A DNA stretch of 64,000 nt from Verrucomicrobium spinosum DSM 4136 = JCM 18804 (GCF_000172155.1 NZ_ABIZ01000001.1:310001-374000); one strand, 5' to 3'. Counted from the first letter of the stretch, positions 25,598 to 35,225 are shown. A program made the numbers and translations. Notes: generated from the sequence alone by a model not told the origin.

Positions 25598-27700
25598 TCA
25601 GGGGTGGTGGAGGGGCACTTGCAGCGTCACCATGGTGCCTCCCTCCGGGCGGGACTGCACGCGGCAATTGCCGCCAATGGCGGCCAGACGGGACGTCATG
25701 TTCTGGAGGCCGTCCTTCCCGGCCCCCGTCTGCATTTCTGGCAAACCACGGCCGTTATCCGCCAGGCGCACCAGGAAGTCGGGCTCATGGTAGCGGAGGA
25801 TGATGGTCACCTGGGATGCCTGGGCATGCTTGGCGACATTCTGCAGCGCCTCTTTGAAGGCGAGCAAGAGTTCATGGCGGTGGTGAGAGGCCACAGGGAT
25901 CTCCGGCCATTCGGCCGGGACATCCTGCCGGAAGGTGATTCCCAAAGGGGCCAGGTATTCACTGGCGATGTGGCAGAGGTAGTTGGCGAGGCTGGGCAGC
26001 GTGTCATTGCGCGGATTCACTGCCCACACGGCTTCATCCAGCTCAGAGATGGCCGCGCGGGCGGTGTCGCCCAGTTGCTGCAGTTTCTGGCCCGCATCTC
26101 CTGGCAGGGGATGCTCCGCGGCGAAGATCTCATGCATGACCATGAGCTGGGTGAGGCGTGATCCTACCACGTCATGCATGTCCCTGGCGATGCGGGCCCT
26201 CTCATTGTCCAACTCCTGACGCTGCTCCAGCTCGGCCACCTTCGTCGCCATGCGCCGGCGGGCAATGCGCCATGCCACGAGACTGGCCAATGCCACGCTC
26301 AATAGCAGCGCCAGGACTCGCACGAGCGGCCGTTGCCATAGTGGTAGTGGCACCATGAGAGGCACGGAAAGTTCAATGTCATTCCACTCCAGATCCGTGT
26401 GTCGCAGACTCGCCTGAAAGAGGTACTTGCCCGGCGGCAGCGCGCGGGACTCCACCACGCCCGAGTTCGGCACGGGCAGCCATTCGTTGCTCACCCCGGC
26501 AATGCGCCAGCGTCGGCCCAGAATCAAGTTTCCTGGCAATGTCGGGTTCTTGATGACGAAGCTGAGCCAGGGGGCTCCCGCGGGAATGTCGAATGAACTT
26601 CCAGGCGGCAGTTTGTCATTGCCAGCGGTGACATCCACGCCGGGTGAGACGAGGGACTCATAGACTTCCACCTCGGCCAGCTGCGGAGAGAAGGCGACCG
26701 GGCTCTGGCTGGAGAGACGAAGATAGCGACCGCGGAACTCCCCTTTTCCCGCGACGGCCCGCACCACATCCGTCTGCCCGGGTTCGGGGTATGAACCATC
26801 TGGGCGATGCAGGGCCGTCCATACCGGCTCCACCCCGGGCTCGGGAAGCTGGTCATAGAGCTGGAGGAGGACTTTGGAAAGCCGTTCTGTGGCGCGTCCA
26901 TCTGCCCGGTTGCGCAGACAGATGTGGTCCAGTCTGGCCACACGGCGCAGGTCGAGCTGGAAGTAGAAGGTATTGCCCAGGTCCGGGGCGGGCGGGTGCG
27001 CCATGGTCCCGGAGAGCCCGTCAACCAGGTGCTCCGGACGTTGTCCCGATCCCAGGGGGTGCGATGAAATCACAGGGCATCCCAGGGCGATGTTGGTGGT
27101 GCTGACCTCCTTGCGCTCGACGCGGATCTCCGTGAGCACAGCTTCTCCAGCCACGCCCTGGCCGGGGTACACATCCAGCCGCATTCCAGTGACTCCCGGC
27201 GGGATAAGCGGTGTTTCCACAAGATACACCGGGGTTTGCAGCACCCCGGTCACCTGAAGCCGGCCATCGTCGCGGATGATCTCCCCTTCTGTGGAGTTGT
27301 ACCATGTGGGGGCCACCCTCTCCCATCTCCCGGAAAGGGAAGGTGTGGCATCACGCGTGATCGAAAGGCTGAAGGCACGAAAAGCCGAGTCCGTATGCCC
27401 GGAGAGAAATGAGAGCCAGATGCGCAAGCGCCCAGCGGGCTGAACGGTCTCGCAGGCAAAGACAGCGGAGTGCACACGGTCCGTCTGCCCTGGCACCGCC
27501 CAGCCTTCCAGGCCTGCCTCGATGCCATCCACTGATTTGGCAAGTTGAGCGGAACGGGTGTTCGTCGATGCTTCCACGGCCCGGAGCGTTACTTTGGCGG
27601 CAGGCAGGCAAATCGGCAGACCGGCAAGACCAAGGGTCAGACAGAGCGCCATACCCCGGCGATGGCGGGAAAAGCGGGCGGCATACGGGAGACGGCGCAT
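25598..27700 (-). CDS. Membrane sensor histidine kinase with discoidin-like and Y_Y_Y-like sensory domains
   Basis: About 700 residues. The signal peptide MRRLPYAARFSRHRRG-MALC leads to a large periplasmic part. A segment starting 'NIALGCPVISSHPLGSGQ' with 'FYFQLDLRRVARLDHICL' and 'RGRYLRLSSQSPVAF' is typical of a galactose-binding F5/8C (discoidin) fold. It is followed by a Y_Y_Y-like strand set (WRIAGVSNEWLPVPN, LPPGKYLFQASLRHTD). One transmembrane helix (RVLALLLSVALASLVAWRIA) leads to a HisKA_3-type dimer domain (IARDMHDVVGSRLTQLM, phospho-His in R-D-M-H-D) and an ATPase domain (NVAKHAQASQ, DNGRGLP, GLQNMTSRLAAIGG). Starts at 27721 or 27718 are also possible. Glycan sensing is inferred from the discoidin fold. 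Confidence 0.88.
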   Translation of the reverse strand: MRRLPYAARFSRHRRGMALCLTLGLAGLPICLPAAKVTLRAVEASTNTRSAQLAKSVDGIEAGLEGWAVPGQTDRVHSAVFACETVQPAGRLRIWLSFLSGHTDSAFRAFSLSITRDATPSLSGRWERVAPTWYNSTEGEIIRDDGRLQVTGVLQTPVYLVETPLIPPGVTGMRLDVYPGQGVAGEAVLTEIRVERKEVSTTNIALGCPVISSHPLGSGQRPEHLVDGLSGTMAHPPAPDLGNTFYFQLDLRRVARLDHICLRNRADGRATERLSKVLLQLYDQLPEPGVEPVWTALHRPDGSYPEPGQTDVVRAVAGKGEFRGRYLRLSSQSPVAFSPQLAEVEVYESLVSPGVDVTAGNDKLPPGSSFDIPAGAPWLSFVIKNPTLPGNLILGRRWRIAGVSNEWLPVPNSGVVESRALPPGKYLFQASLRHTDLEWNDIELSVPLMVPLPLWQRPLVRVLALLLSVALASLVAWRIARRRMATKVAELEQRQELDNERARIARDMHDVVGSRLTQLMVMHEIFAAEHPLPGDAGQKLQQLGDTARAAISELDEAVWAVNPRNDTLPSLANYLCHIASEYLAPLGITFRQDVPAEWPEIPVASHHRHELLLAFKEALQNVAKHAQASQVTIILRYHEPDFLVRLADNGRGLPEMQTGAGKDGLQNMTSRLAAIGGNCRVQSRPEGGTMVTLQVPLHHP

Positions 27701-27759
27701 CACGGTGGTGTGGAACATCATGGCACAGGCGCTGCCGGCCGTCACCCCTCGTTTGGCTG

Positions 27760-27779
27760 TGTAGCGAGTTCTCGTCACA
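27760..27779. repeat. 20-bp palindrome-like repeat (copy 1, imperfect)
   Basis: The sequence TGTAGCGAGTTCTCGTCACA lies in the divergent promoter region of the kinase and GH16 genes. Related copies are at 28724-28743 and 35113-35132. It could be a REP-like sequence or a regulator site. Confidence 0.55.
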
Positions 27780-27815
27780 AGACGTGACCGTCACGGTGCC
27801 CTACGCTTGGTGACG

Positions 27816-28760
27816 ATGTCTTCAGTTGTCTTTGATCCTATTCACGAATCAAAACGGAACATGCTGGTCGCCGGATGGGGCTGGGCTCTCGGCGGGGTGT
27901 TGCTGGTCGCAGTCGCTGGCTTGTCTCTCCGCGAGGAAGTGGCACAGGATGCGCAGCCAGAACATCCCGTTTCACCCTGGGCGCTGGTCTGGCGGGATGA
28001 ATTCGACGGCCAGGTGCTGGATGCTACGAAGTGGGCCGTGCGTGCCCCTGGTCTGAGGGAGAGCGCCATGATCAGTGCGGAGAATGTCTCCCTGGATGGT
28101 GCTGGCCGTCTGCTGCTCACCACGACGGAGAAGGACGGTGTCATTCACACGGGCATGATCGGGTCCCAGGGCAAGTTTTCCCACACGTATGGACGCTGGG
28201 AGGCCCGGATCAAGTTTCACGCCATGGAGGGACATCACGGCTCCTTCTGGTTGCAGCCGGAGCGCCGGGAAAAGGATGTGGGAAATAACCCGCATCTCAC
28301 CGGGGCGGAGATCGACATCATAGAATGGTTCGGCGCGGGTCGCAAAGATGGCGGCGCTGCCTCGAACGTGTACTGGCCCGGGGAGGCCGGTCAGCACCTG
28401 CACGATGGCGGCCCGCTTGATCTGACGCCCGTGCTCAAGGATGGCCGCAACCTCAGTGATGACTTTCACGTGTATGCCGTGGAGTGGACGCCGGACGAGT
28501 ATGTCTTCTTTATTGACGAACATGAGGTCTTCCGCACCCGGGCAGGCGTCTCACGGCAGCCCCAGTACGCCATCCTCAGCCTGCTGTGTGCCGACTGGGA
28601 AGCTCCCAGGTTGGATCGCAGCCGTCTGCCGGAGAGCATGATGGTGGACTATGTCAGGGTTTACCGGATGAGGACAGCGGCGGTGGCCGTAGGGCCGTCC
28701 CCGCGGGCAGGAGCTCCATCCCCTGTGGCGAATTCTCGCTACATCACGTCCCGAGAATAA
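27816..28760 (+). CDS. Glycoside hydrolase family 16 protein (beta-glucanase-like), membrane-anchored
   Basis: A 314-residue protein that cleaves beta-1,3/1,4-glucans, agar, carrageenan or similar polymers by retention. The catalytic signature is GAEIDIIEWFG: nucleophile Glu165, Asp167 and acid/base Glu170 (pattern E-x-D-x-x-E). Other family parts are 'LVWRDEFDGQVLDATKWAV' near the N-terminus and DDFHVYAVEWTPDEYVFFID. A single hydrophobic segment (residues about 17-37) could be an uncleaved anchor or signal. The extreme C-terminus (PVANSRYITSRE) is encoded by a copy of the 20-bp repeat. ATG 27816 was chosen over the upstream GTG/TTG codons. It is divergent from the sensor kinase and lies 37 bp before the Verru_Chthon A gene. 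Confidence 0.92.
   Translation: MSSVVFDPIHESKRNMLVAGWGWALGGVLLVAVAGLSLREEVAQDAQPEHPVSPWALVWRDEFDGQVLDATKWAVRAPGLRESAMISAENVSLDGAGRLLLTTTEKDGVIHTGMIGSQGKFSHTYGRWEARIKFHAMEGHHGSFWLQPERREKDVGNNPHLTGAEIDIIEWFGAGRKDGGAASNVYWPGEAGQHLHDGGPLDLTPVLKDGRNLSDDFHVYAVEWTPDEYVFFIDEHEVFRTRAGVSRQPQYAILSLLCADWEAPRLDRSRLPESMMVDYVRVYRMRTAAVAVGPSPRAGAPSPVANSRYITSRE
28724..28743. repeat. 20-bp palindrome-like repeat (copy 2, inside the GH16 3' end)
   Basis: The sequence TGTGGCGAATTCTCGCTACA differs from the 35113 copy at two positions. It lies inside the coding region of the GH16 gene and supplies its last residues. Confidence 0.6.
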
Positions 28761-28797
28761 CCCCTACCATGGCACGGTAATTTCACCCTCCCAGCCT

Positions 28798-31700
28798 ATG
28801 CAGCCATCACGTCCTGCCTCCTTTAAAAGAACATCTCGTCGCGGGATTGCGCTGATCATGGTGTTGATGGTGCTGGTGCTCATCACGGTGTTGGTGGTGG
28901 GGTTCCTCTCGCTGGTGACCACGGAGCGCCAGGCGTCATCAGGGTATGCAGAAGGCAATCGCTCCCGCATGCTCTCGGACTCGGCGATCAATCTGGTCAT
29001 TGGTCAGATCCGGCAGGCCACGGAGACGCTGAATGCCGATCCGGCCAACCCTAAAACCTGGGCCTCCCAGCCTGGAATGATCCGGGTGTATGGCAGCACT
29101 GGCGGGGCGGGCAATGGCCGCACCCCATTGAGCGCCGCCTACAAGCTCTACTCATCAGACCAGATGCGGGTCACCACCTTCGGCCAATCGGAGGCAAATG
29201 CAGAGGCGCCGCCTGCCAGTTGGTCCGCGCAGCGGGCCTTGTACACCGACCTGAATGAGCCGGTGGAAGCCCAGGGGCGCAAGCACTACCCGATCCTTGA
29301 GCCTCCCGCGGTGGGAGAGGTGGAGGGGTACGAGGTGGTCAACGCTCCAGGCACTGGGGGCAGTGAGCCCGTCATGCCCGTGAAGTGGCTCTACCTGCTC
29401 CGTGATGGAACGGTGGCTGCTGCCAAACCTGTAGCGGGCTCCGACTCCAAAGTAACAGTCGCGGGGGCCAGCGCTGACAATCCCGTGGTGGGACGCCTGG
29501 CGTTCTGGACAGATGATGAATCCTCCAAGGTCAACATCAACACCGCGAGTGAAGGTGTCTTTTGGGACATCCCACGGGCCAATACCGTGGCGGAGCGCCG
29601 GCTGGGCAACTATCTGCCGGCGCGGAATGAATTCCAGCGCTACCCCGGGCACCCGGCGACCACGAGCCTGAGTGTGGTTCTTGGAAAGTACTTCACCTCA
29701 GGTGGTGGGTCCACCACCGGCAACACCACGGACGGAACCTCCCAGTATGGCCTCTACTACGATCTCGCCCCTCGCGTGGCCACCGGCGGCTCGCTGGATG
29801 GCACACGCACGCCCTCCGGTGCGATGGTGATCACCAAGGATCAGGACCGCCTCTATGCCACGGTGGATGAGTACTTCTTCAAGAATGCTGCGCTTGCCAA
29901 TGGGCGGCGGGAGGTCAGCAGTGCGCGCCTGAACCCCGAGGTGCTGGCCAAGACCCAGTTCTTCCTCACCGCCCAGAGCCGGGCCCCGGAGGTGACCCTC
30001 TTCAATACACCCCGCATCAGCCTCTGGCCGCTACAGGCGGTCCAGCCCGCCGGGAGCACGACCGCCCGCAATGCGTATGACAAGCTCATCGCCTTCTGCA
30101 CGAGCCTGGGCAAGGACAAGGCGCTGCCTGCCACCTACCCGGCTGACCAGGCCACCGGTTATTCCTATGCCTTCCAGCGGAAGCAGGTGTGCAAGCTCCT
30201 GGACAGCGGCAGCGGCAACATGGCCGGATGGACCAGCGGAAACCCCACGGCAGACTATGCCCAGATAACCCGCAACCAGACGCTCTACGCCTATCTTCAG
30301 CGGCTCACAGGCAGGGAGATTCCTGGCTTTGGGCAGAGCTTTCTCGCGAAGTATCCCAATGATCGCGACCAGATCCTGACCGAGTGCTTCGACTACACGC
30401 GCAGCCTGGTGAATGCCATCTCCACGCCACGGAAGAATCTCACGCCGCACTATTCCTATTCACCCCACTACATGGCGTTTGGGACGGTGTCCCCCACCAA
30501 GATAGGTTCCACCATGGGGCAGGGCCGCTTCTTCACCATTGCCCAAGCAGCCCTGCTTTTTTATCCCACAGAGGTGGATGTGAATCCGACAGACACTACG
30601 GATGTGCAGACCCGGAAAATGAGAGCCCGGCTCATCATCCAGCCGTATTGCGTCTCGCCAGGTGCCAGTGCGTTCAACCAGGCCTTCCGCGTGCGCGTCA
30701 CCGGAATGGGGGGCTTTCAGGCAGACTCGGCCAATCTCGGGCTGAATGCTGCGTCATCAGGCAACTCACTCAATATGACGTTCAACGAAGGTTACTATGC
30801 GAGTGGATCGGACTTTGGCCCCGCAAACAAGACCGCGTTGCCCACCTTCAACGCGCAGTTTTTCGCATCATCTGCAGCGGGCGTGAGTCGTCCGCATGCT
30901 GCCGGCTCGGGGGCGAACCAGTTCGACGTGTGGGCCTCGGTGGCGGACATTGATGTGGCGGGCAAGCAGACGTTTACATTCACGGGCGGCACCATCACCG
31001 TCGAAGTCTTCCCGCCAGATTATTCGGCAGTGGTTCAGACGTTGAAGATCGAGCTTCCCGGTCAGACGCTGCCCGTCCCCAAGCGTACTGGTGGACTGCA
31101 GGACGCAGGCAAACAAGCGGTGTCCGGAACGCCCAACCGGTACACGCTCGACTACCGCAACCGCTTTGTCGCAAGCTTTGCCAACCAGAACACGGCGGAC
31201 TCCCTGTATGGCCGGGGGGAGAAGTTCGCCACCATCCTGATGGACAACATGATTTATCCCGGCGACACCGTGCATGCTGCGGCGGTGAACCCGGCAGGAA
31301 AAGCGAGGGGCGACCTGCGGATGATTGCCTACCGGTCCGATGTGACGGCGGACTACTTCGCTTCACAACCCAACCGCAACGGCGCGAGCCTGCGCGTGGG
31401 AGTCTGGACAAACAAGGGTCAGTTTCGCAAAAGCTGGACGGAGTATTTCAAAAACTCAGAGGCTGGCGGCAAGCTGGTCGCCAATCTGAGCTACCCCGAG
31501 ACCGCCGTGCCGATGGTCCCTCCCGGACTCAATGGTGCGTTGAACCAGTACGACGCACCGGGTGACTGGGACACGGGCTACGACCTCCAGGAAGACGGCC
31601 CCTATGTGAACAAGGCCGATGAAGCCTCGACAACCCTTGGCTACTTCAATCGGGGCACAGGTCTTGGTTACGTCTCCGCAGGTGGGGAGTCCGGCGGGTA

Positions 31701-32652
31701 TGGCAGCCAGGGTTCTGAGGTGGACAACATCACGTACTCGCCCAACCGGCAGATCGCCTCCGCAGTGATGTTCGGCTCACTGCCCACCGGGGTGAATGGC
31801 AAGACTGCGGGCAGGCCAGAACCCTGGCAGACGTTGCTCTTCACCCCACAGCCTGCGGCAGGCACCCAGCACTATGGTCTCCGCTTCCCGCAGGATCATC
31901 TGTGGCTGGACCTCTTCTGGATGCCCATTGTGGAGCCCTATGCCATCAGCGAGCCCTTCTCCACGGCCGGCAAGATCAACATGAACTATGAGATCATGCC
32001 CTTCCGGCATGTGAAACGTCGCACGGCCCTGCATGCCCTGCTCAAGGGCACGAGCATGACAGCCATCCCGGATGCAGAGGTGGGCAACTACAAAGCCCAA
32101 ACCGGCACGACCTACGCAGCAAACTACCGTCTGGAGATTGATCCCGATCACCTCAACGGCACGCTCAAGGGGTTTGAGAACCGGTTCGCGTCTGGAGACA
32201 TCTTCCGTTCCGCCTCAGAGATTTGCACCATCTCCCTCGTGCCCAGGACGAATGTGGGACCGCCGTCGTATCCAGCCGCCAGCTACAGCACCATGGAGAC
32301 CTGGTGGGAGAGCCATCGTCTCACAGGTGACAATCTGCGTGAATCTCCTTATAACCAGCTTTATCCCCGCCTCACCACCCGGTCGAACACCTACAACATT
32401 CATCTGCGGGTGCAGTCCCTCAGGAAGAGCCGGGCGGGTGATCCGTCGGAATGGGATGAAGACCTCGACCTGGTGGGCAGCGAGTACCGGGGCTCCTGCC
32501 TGATCGAGCGCTATGTGGATCCGAATGATCCTGAGCTGCCTGACTTCGCCTCGCCCAATGACCTCAACGCCAATGGCACCGCGGACAACGAGGAGACTCT
32601 GGATCAATACTACCAGTACCGCATTGTGCAACGCCGCCAGTTCTCTCCATGA
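28798..32652 (+). CDS. Verru_Chthon cassette protein A
   Basis: A 1284-residue protein. After a basic N-terminus (MQPSRPASFKRTSRRG) comes a long hydrophobic helix (IALIMVLMVLVLITVLVVGF) of the PilX/pseudopilin kind, followed by TTERQASSGYAEG. The rest is large, soluble and rich in Gly, Thr and Asn, with early 'WTDDESSKVNINTASEG', a sequence typical of family A (TIGR02600). The cassette A-B-C-D has been described from Verrucomicrobium spinosum and Chthoniobacter flavus genomes and is thought to make pilin-like surface structures, but its function is not known. Its stop overlaps the start of protein B (ATGA). Confidence 0.92.
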   Translation: MQPSRPASFKRTSRRGIALIMVLMVLVLITVLVVGFLSLVTTERQASSGYAEGNRSRMLSDSAINLVIGQIRQATETLNADPANPKTWASQPGMIRVYGSTGGAGNGRTPLSAAYKLYSSDQMRVTTFGQSEANAEAPPASWSAQRALYTDLNEPVEAQGRKHYPILEPPAVGEVEGYEVVNAPGTGGSEPVMPVKWLYLLRDGTVAAAKPVAGSDSKVTVAGASADNPVVGRLAFWTDDESSKVNINTASEGVFWDIPRANTVAERRLGNYLPARNEFQRYPGHPATTSLSVVLGKYFTSGGGSTTGNTTDGTSQYGLYYDLAPRVATGGSLDGTRTPSGAMVITKDQDRLYATVDEYFFKNAALANGRREVSSARLNPEVLAKTQFFLTAQSRAPEVTLFNTPRISLWPLQAVQPAGSTTARNAYDKLIAFCTSLGKDKALPATYPADQATGYSYAFQRKQVCKLLDSGSGNMAGWTSGNPTADYAQITRNQTLYAYLQRLTGREIPGFGQSFLAKYPNDRDQILTECFDYTRSLVNAISTPRKNLTPHYSYSPHYMAFGTVSPTKIGSTMGQGRFFTIAQAALLFYPTEVDVNPTDTTDVQTRKMRARLIIQPYCVSPGASAFNQAFRVRVTGMGGFQADSANLGLNAASSGNSLNMTFNEGYYASGSDFGPANKTALPTFNAQFFASSAAGVSRPHAAGSGANQFDVWASVADIDVAGKQTFTFTGGTITVEVFPPDYSAVVQTLKIELPGQTLPVPKRTGGLQDAGKQAVSGTPNRYTLDYRNRFVASFANQNTADSLYGRGEKFATILMDNMIYPGDTVHAAAVNPAGKARGDLRMIAYRSDVTADYFASQPNRNGASLRVGVWTNKGQFRKSWTEYFKNSEAGGKLVANLSYPETAVPMVPPGLNGALNQYDAPGDWDTGYDLQEDGPYVNKADEASTTLGYFNRGTGLGYVSAGGESGGYGSQGSEVDNITYSPNRQIASAVMFGSLPTGVNGKTAGRPEPWQTLLFTPQPAAGTQHYGLRFPQDHLWLDLFWMPIVEPYAISEPFSTAGKINMNYEIMPFRHVKRRTALHALLKGTSMTAIPDAEVGNYKAQTGTTYAANYRLEIDPDHLNGTLKGFENRFASGDIFRSASEICTISLVPRTNVGPPSYPAASYSTMETWWESHRLTGDNLRESPYNQLYPRLTTRSNTYNIHLRVQSLRKSRAGDPSEWDEDLDLVGSEYRGSCLIERYVDPNDPELPDFASPNDLNANGTADNEETLDQYYQYRIVQRRQFSP

Positions 32653-33263
32653 ACCCTTTTGCCCCCCATCATCATACCGTTGCTGATCTGGATGCCGATC
32701 GCCCTTCGCGCGCGTGGCTGCTCCGTCTGATCGCCAAACGCCCCCGACCTCAGGTCTTGAGCCTTGAGGCTTCAAGCCCTGCGTCTCCGCGAAGCGGCCG
32801 CGGCTTCAGCCTCGTGGAGGTGACCCTCGCCATGGCCATCGTGTCCTTTGGCGTCTTGTCTGTCGTCTCCACCATGCCGGGCGGCATGGAGATGCTGCGC
32901 AACTCCGTCAACGACACGGTGGAGTCCCGCATCGCCCAGGAAGTGCTGGCCAAGCTCCAGGGCAGCGACTGGTCGGACACGGCCAATCTCGCCAGCTATG
33001 ATGGGAGTCTGTGCTACTTCGACGGACAGGGCAATGAACTGACGACCCTGGGCGGATCGGAGCCCGGCTGGACGGTGTACACGGCGAGGATTGTTGTTTC
33101 CAGCACCCCGCCGGCGCTGCCGTCCCCGACGGCGGCTCCCAGTGACTACCTCCGGCAGGTGCGCATCTTCATCACCGACCAGCCGGCCTCCAGTGCAGAC
33201 CGCTTCACCAACGCCCGGAAGCACCGCCAGGTCTGCACCCTGGCGGCCAAAACCAGCCGGTAA
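32649..33263 (+). CDS. Verru_Chthon cassette protein B (pseudopilin-like)
   Basis: A 204-residue protein with an unusually long leader of about 55 residues before a type IV prepilin motif GFSLVEVTLAMAIVSFG (cleavage after Gly, mature Phe, Glu at +5). The following part (MPGGMEMLRNSVNDTVESRI, AQEVLAKLQGSDW) is like minor pseudopilins. It is translationally coupled to protein A through a 4-bp overlap. A prepilin peptidase must process it, and none is encoded in the window. The role in a filament or secretion-like assembly is inferred from the motif and from the cassette order. Confidence 0.9.
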   Translation: MNPFAPHHHTVADLDADRPSRAWLLRLIAKRPRPQVLSLEASSPASPRSGRGFSLVEVTLAMAIVSFGVLSVVSTMPGGMEMLRNSVNDTVESRIAQEVLAKLQGSDWSDTANLASYDGSLCYFDGQGNELTTLGGSEPGWTVYTARIVVSSTPPALPSPTAAPSDYLRQVRIFITDQPASSADRFTNARKHRQVCTLAAKTSR

Positions 33264-33272
33264 GCAGCTGCC

Positions 33273-34370
33273 ATGAACCCTGTGTCGCCATCTCCCTCCT
33301 GCTACCGCGGGGCCGCCTTCACCCTGGTGGAGGTGCTGCTCAGCATCACCGTGTTGAGTCTTATCATGACCTTGCTGGTCAACACCCTGACCGTGACCCA
33401 GCGGGTGTACACCGGGGCGCAGTCCCGGGTGGAGCAGTTCCGTGAAGCCCGGGTGGCGTTTGAGTCCATCACCCGCCGTCTCAGCCAGGCCACTCTCAAC
33501 ACTTACTGGGATTACAATGATCCCAACGCCCCCACCCGGTATGTGCGCCAGTCCGAGTTGCACTTCATCTGCGGTCCGTCAGCCACGTTGCTCAACCAGT
33601 CCGGCCTGGGGCCCAAGCTGGGGCATGCTGTCTTTTTTCAAGCTCCGATGGGAGTTGCTGACGACCAGACCTACCGTGAGCTCAACAGCAGCCTTAATTC
33701 CTGGGGATTCTATCTGAGCTTTGAGGAGGACACCCAGTTGGGCACGAAGCCGTCTTTCCTGGGCACCCGGCTCAATCCACGACGTCGCTGTCGGCTGATG
33801 GAGTTCCGCCAGCCCACCGAGCGGCTTCAGGTGTATGCGCCGCCTGGCGGAGCGCCCTCCGGATTCAAGGGCATGAACACGGCTCCCTTTGCTGCGACCA
33901 CCGCCTGGTACAACAATCCGGAACTCGTGCGGGACACCAGCGTCACACCGGCGCTGCTGCAAAGCCGTCCCCTGGCCGAGAACGTCATCGCGCTGGTGTT
34001 CAGCCCGCGCAGTCCGGTGCCATCCGGCATCAGCAGCGCGAAGGATCACGACATCGCTCCAGACTATTCCTACGACTCCCGTCGTTTTCTTTCGGATCCA
34101 GCGTCACCGGTTGCTTCCGTTTCGCGGCACCAGCTCCCTCCCACCGTGCAGGTGACCATGGTGGCTCTGGACGAGGCTTCCGCATCCCGCTACGAGAGGG
34201 AGGGCGGATCCACCGCGGAACTCGTGAATGCTGTATGGTTTAAGGAAGCAACCCAATACGAAGCCGACCTGCAGGCACTCACCGCACGTCTGTCCTCGCT
34301 GAAGCTGGATCACCAGGTCTTCACGACCACGGTGTCCATCCGCTCGGCCAAATGGAGCACCAACCGCTGA
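33273..34370 (+). CDS. Verru_Chthon cassette protein C (pseudopilin-like)
   Basis: A 365-residue protein. It has a short leader (MNPVSPSPSCYRGA) and a prepilin N-methylation motif AFTLVEVLLSITVLSL. The helix continues with IMTLLVNTLTVTQRVYTGAQ, then a long C-terminal domain in which 'REARVAFESITRRLSQATLN' is typical of PulJ/GspJ-like minor pseudopilins. It begins 9 bp after protein B. The size (more than twice a normal minor pilin) is usual for this cassette member. Confidence 0.9.
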   Translation: MNPVSPSPSCYRGAAFTLVEVLLSITVLSLIMTLLVNTLTVTQRVYTGAQSRVEQFREARVAFESITRRLSQATLNTYWDYNDPNAPTRYVRQSELHFICGPSATLLNQSGLGPKLGHAVFFQAPMGVADDQTYRELNSSLNSWGFYLSFEEDTQLGTKPSFLGTRLNPRRRCRLMEFRQPTERLQVYAPPGGAPSGFKGMNTAPFAATTAWYNNPELVRDTSVTPALLQSRPLAENVIALVFSPRSPVPSGISSAKDHDIAPDYSYDSRRFLSDPASPVASVSRHQLPPTVQVTMVALDEASASRYEREGGSTAELVNAVWFKEATQYEADLQALTARLSSLKLDHQVFTTTVSIRSAKWSTNR

Positions 34371-34372
34371 TC

Positions 34373-35020
34373 ATGCCCCCCGCTCGCACCTCCCGCCCGT
34401 CTGCCCGCCACCGTTGCGGTTTCACATTGATGGAACTGCTCATGGTGATGGTGATCATCTCCCTCTTGCTGGGCCTGGTGGCCCCGGTGGCCAATCAGGT
34501 CATCCAGAGCAACCGCCTCGGCTCTGCGGCCTCCAACCTCGCCAACCAGATCAACCTTGCGCGGATGACCGCCATCCGGCTCAACAAACCGGTGGAGGTG
34601 CGCTTCTTCTCCTATGCGGATGCGCAGGCGCCTGGCTCTGCGGCGGGATACCGGGCTGCCCAGCTATGGGTGGGAAGTTCCCCGTTCCAGCCGATGACCA
34701 TCTTTGAAGACGGCGTCATTATTGCCACCGGCACTGCGGAGGCCTCGTGGTCCTCGTTGCTGAACCCCACCTACAACGCCGGGGCCGGGGCGGATCCCCC
34801 GCCTGATTTAAAACTTGCCCGCGCCGTGCCCGGCTCAGCGCTCAAGGTTTCAACCTTCCAGTTTCAGCCAGACGGCTCCACCAACCTGGGGGGCAGCGGT
34901 CACTGGAGCCTGACGCTGGCGCAGGAGTCTGACCTCGCGGGGGATGCCCTGCCGCCCAACTTCATCACCCTGATGGTGGATCCCGTGAACGGCAGCGTGC
35001 GCATGCTGCGGCCGGACTGA
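34373..35020 (+). CDS. Verru_Chthon cassette protein D (pseudopilin-like)
   Basis: A 215-residue protein with the prepilin motif CGFTLMELLMVMVIISLLLG after a leader of about 17 residues, followed by LVAPVANQVIQSNRLGSAAS as in GspH/FimT-type pseudopilins. The ATG at 34373 lies 2 bp after the stop of protein C and is preferred over the ATG at 34352, which would overlap C by 19 bp. It ends the A-D cassette; the next gene starts 205 bp downstream with its own probable promoter. Confidence 0.9.
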   Translation: MPPARTSRPSARHRCGFTLMELLMVMVIISLLLGLVAPVANQVIQSNRLGSAASNLANQINLARMTAIRLNKPVEVRFFSYADAQAPGSAAGYRAAQLWVGSSPFQPMTIFEDGVIIATGTAEASWSSLLNPTYNAGAGADPPPDLKLARAVPGSALKVSTFQFQPDGSTNLGGSGHWSLTLAQESDLAGDALPPNFITLMVDPVNGSVRMLRPD

Positions 35021-35112
35021 ACATCAGACCCCATTCCCTCTTTCCAGCATCTCCCGGCAGCGGGCGGTGGCCGGTGAAGTTATGTCGGTGAACTGCCGTC
35101 ATCGTGTCCGGG

Positions 35113-35132
35113 TGTAGCGAATACTCGCTACA
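35113..35132. repeat. 20-bp palindrome (copy 3, perfect arms)
   Basis: TGTAGCGA-ATAC-TCGCTACA has perfect 8-bp arms and a 4-nt centre. It lies between Verru_Chthon D and the PEP-CTERM gene. A cis-acting role (hairpin at a transcript end, or operator) is possible. Confidence 0.65.
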
Positions 35133-35225
35133 GGGCGCTGCTGGCAATCCCGGCTGCCGTGGAGCAGAGGTGTCAGGCTGAATGGGGTTCAAGGAAAGTC
35201 AGCTAAAGTAAAACCATCAACTGCA

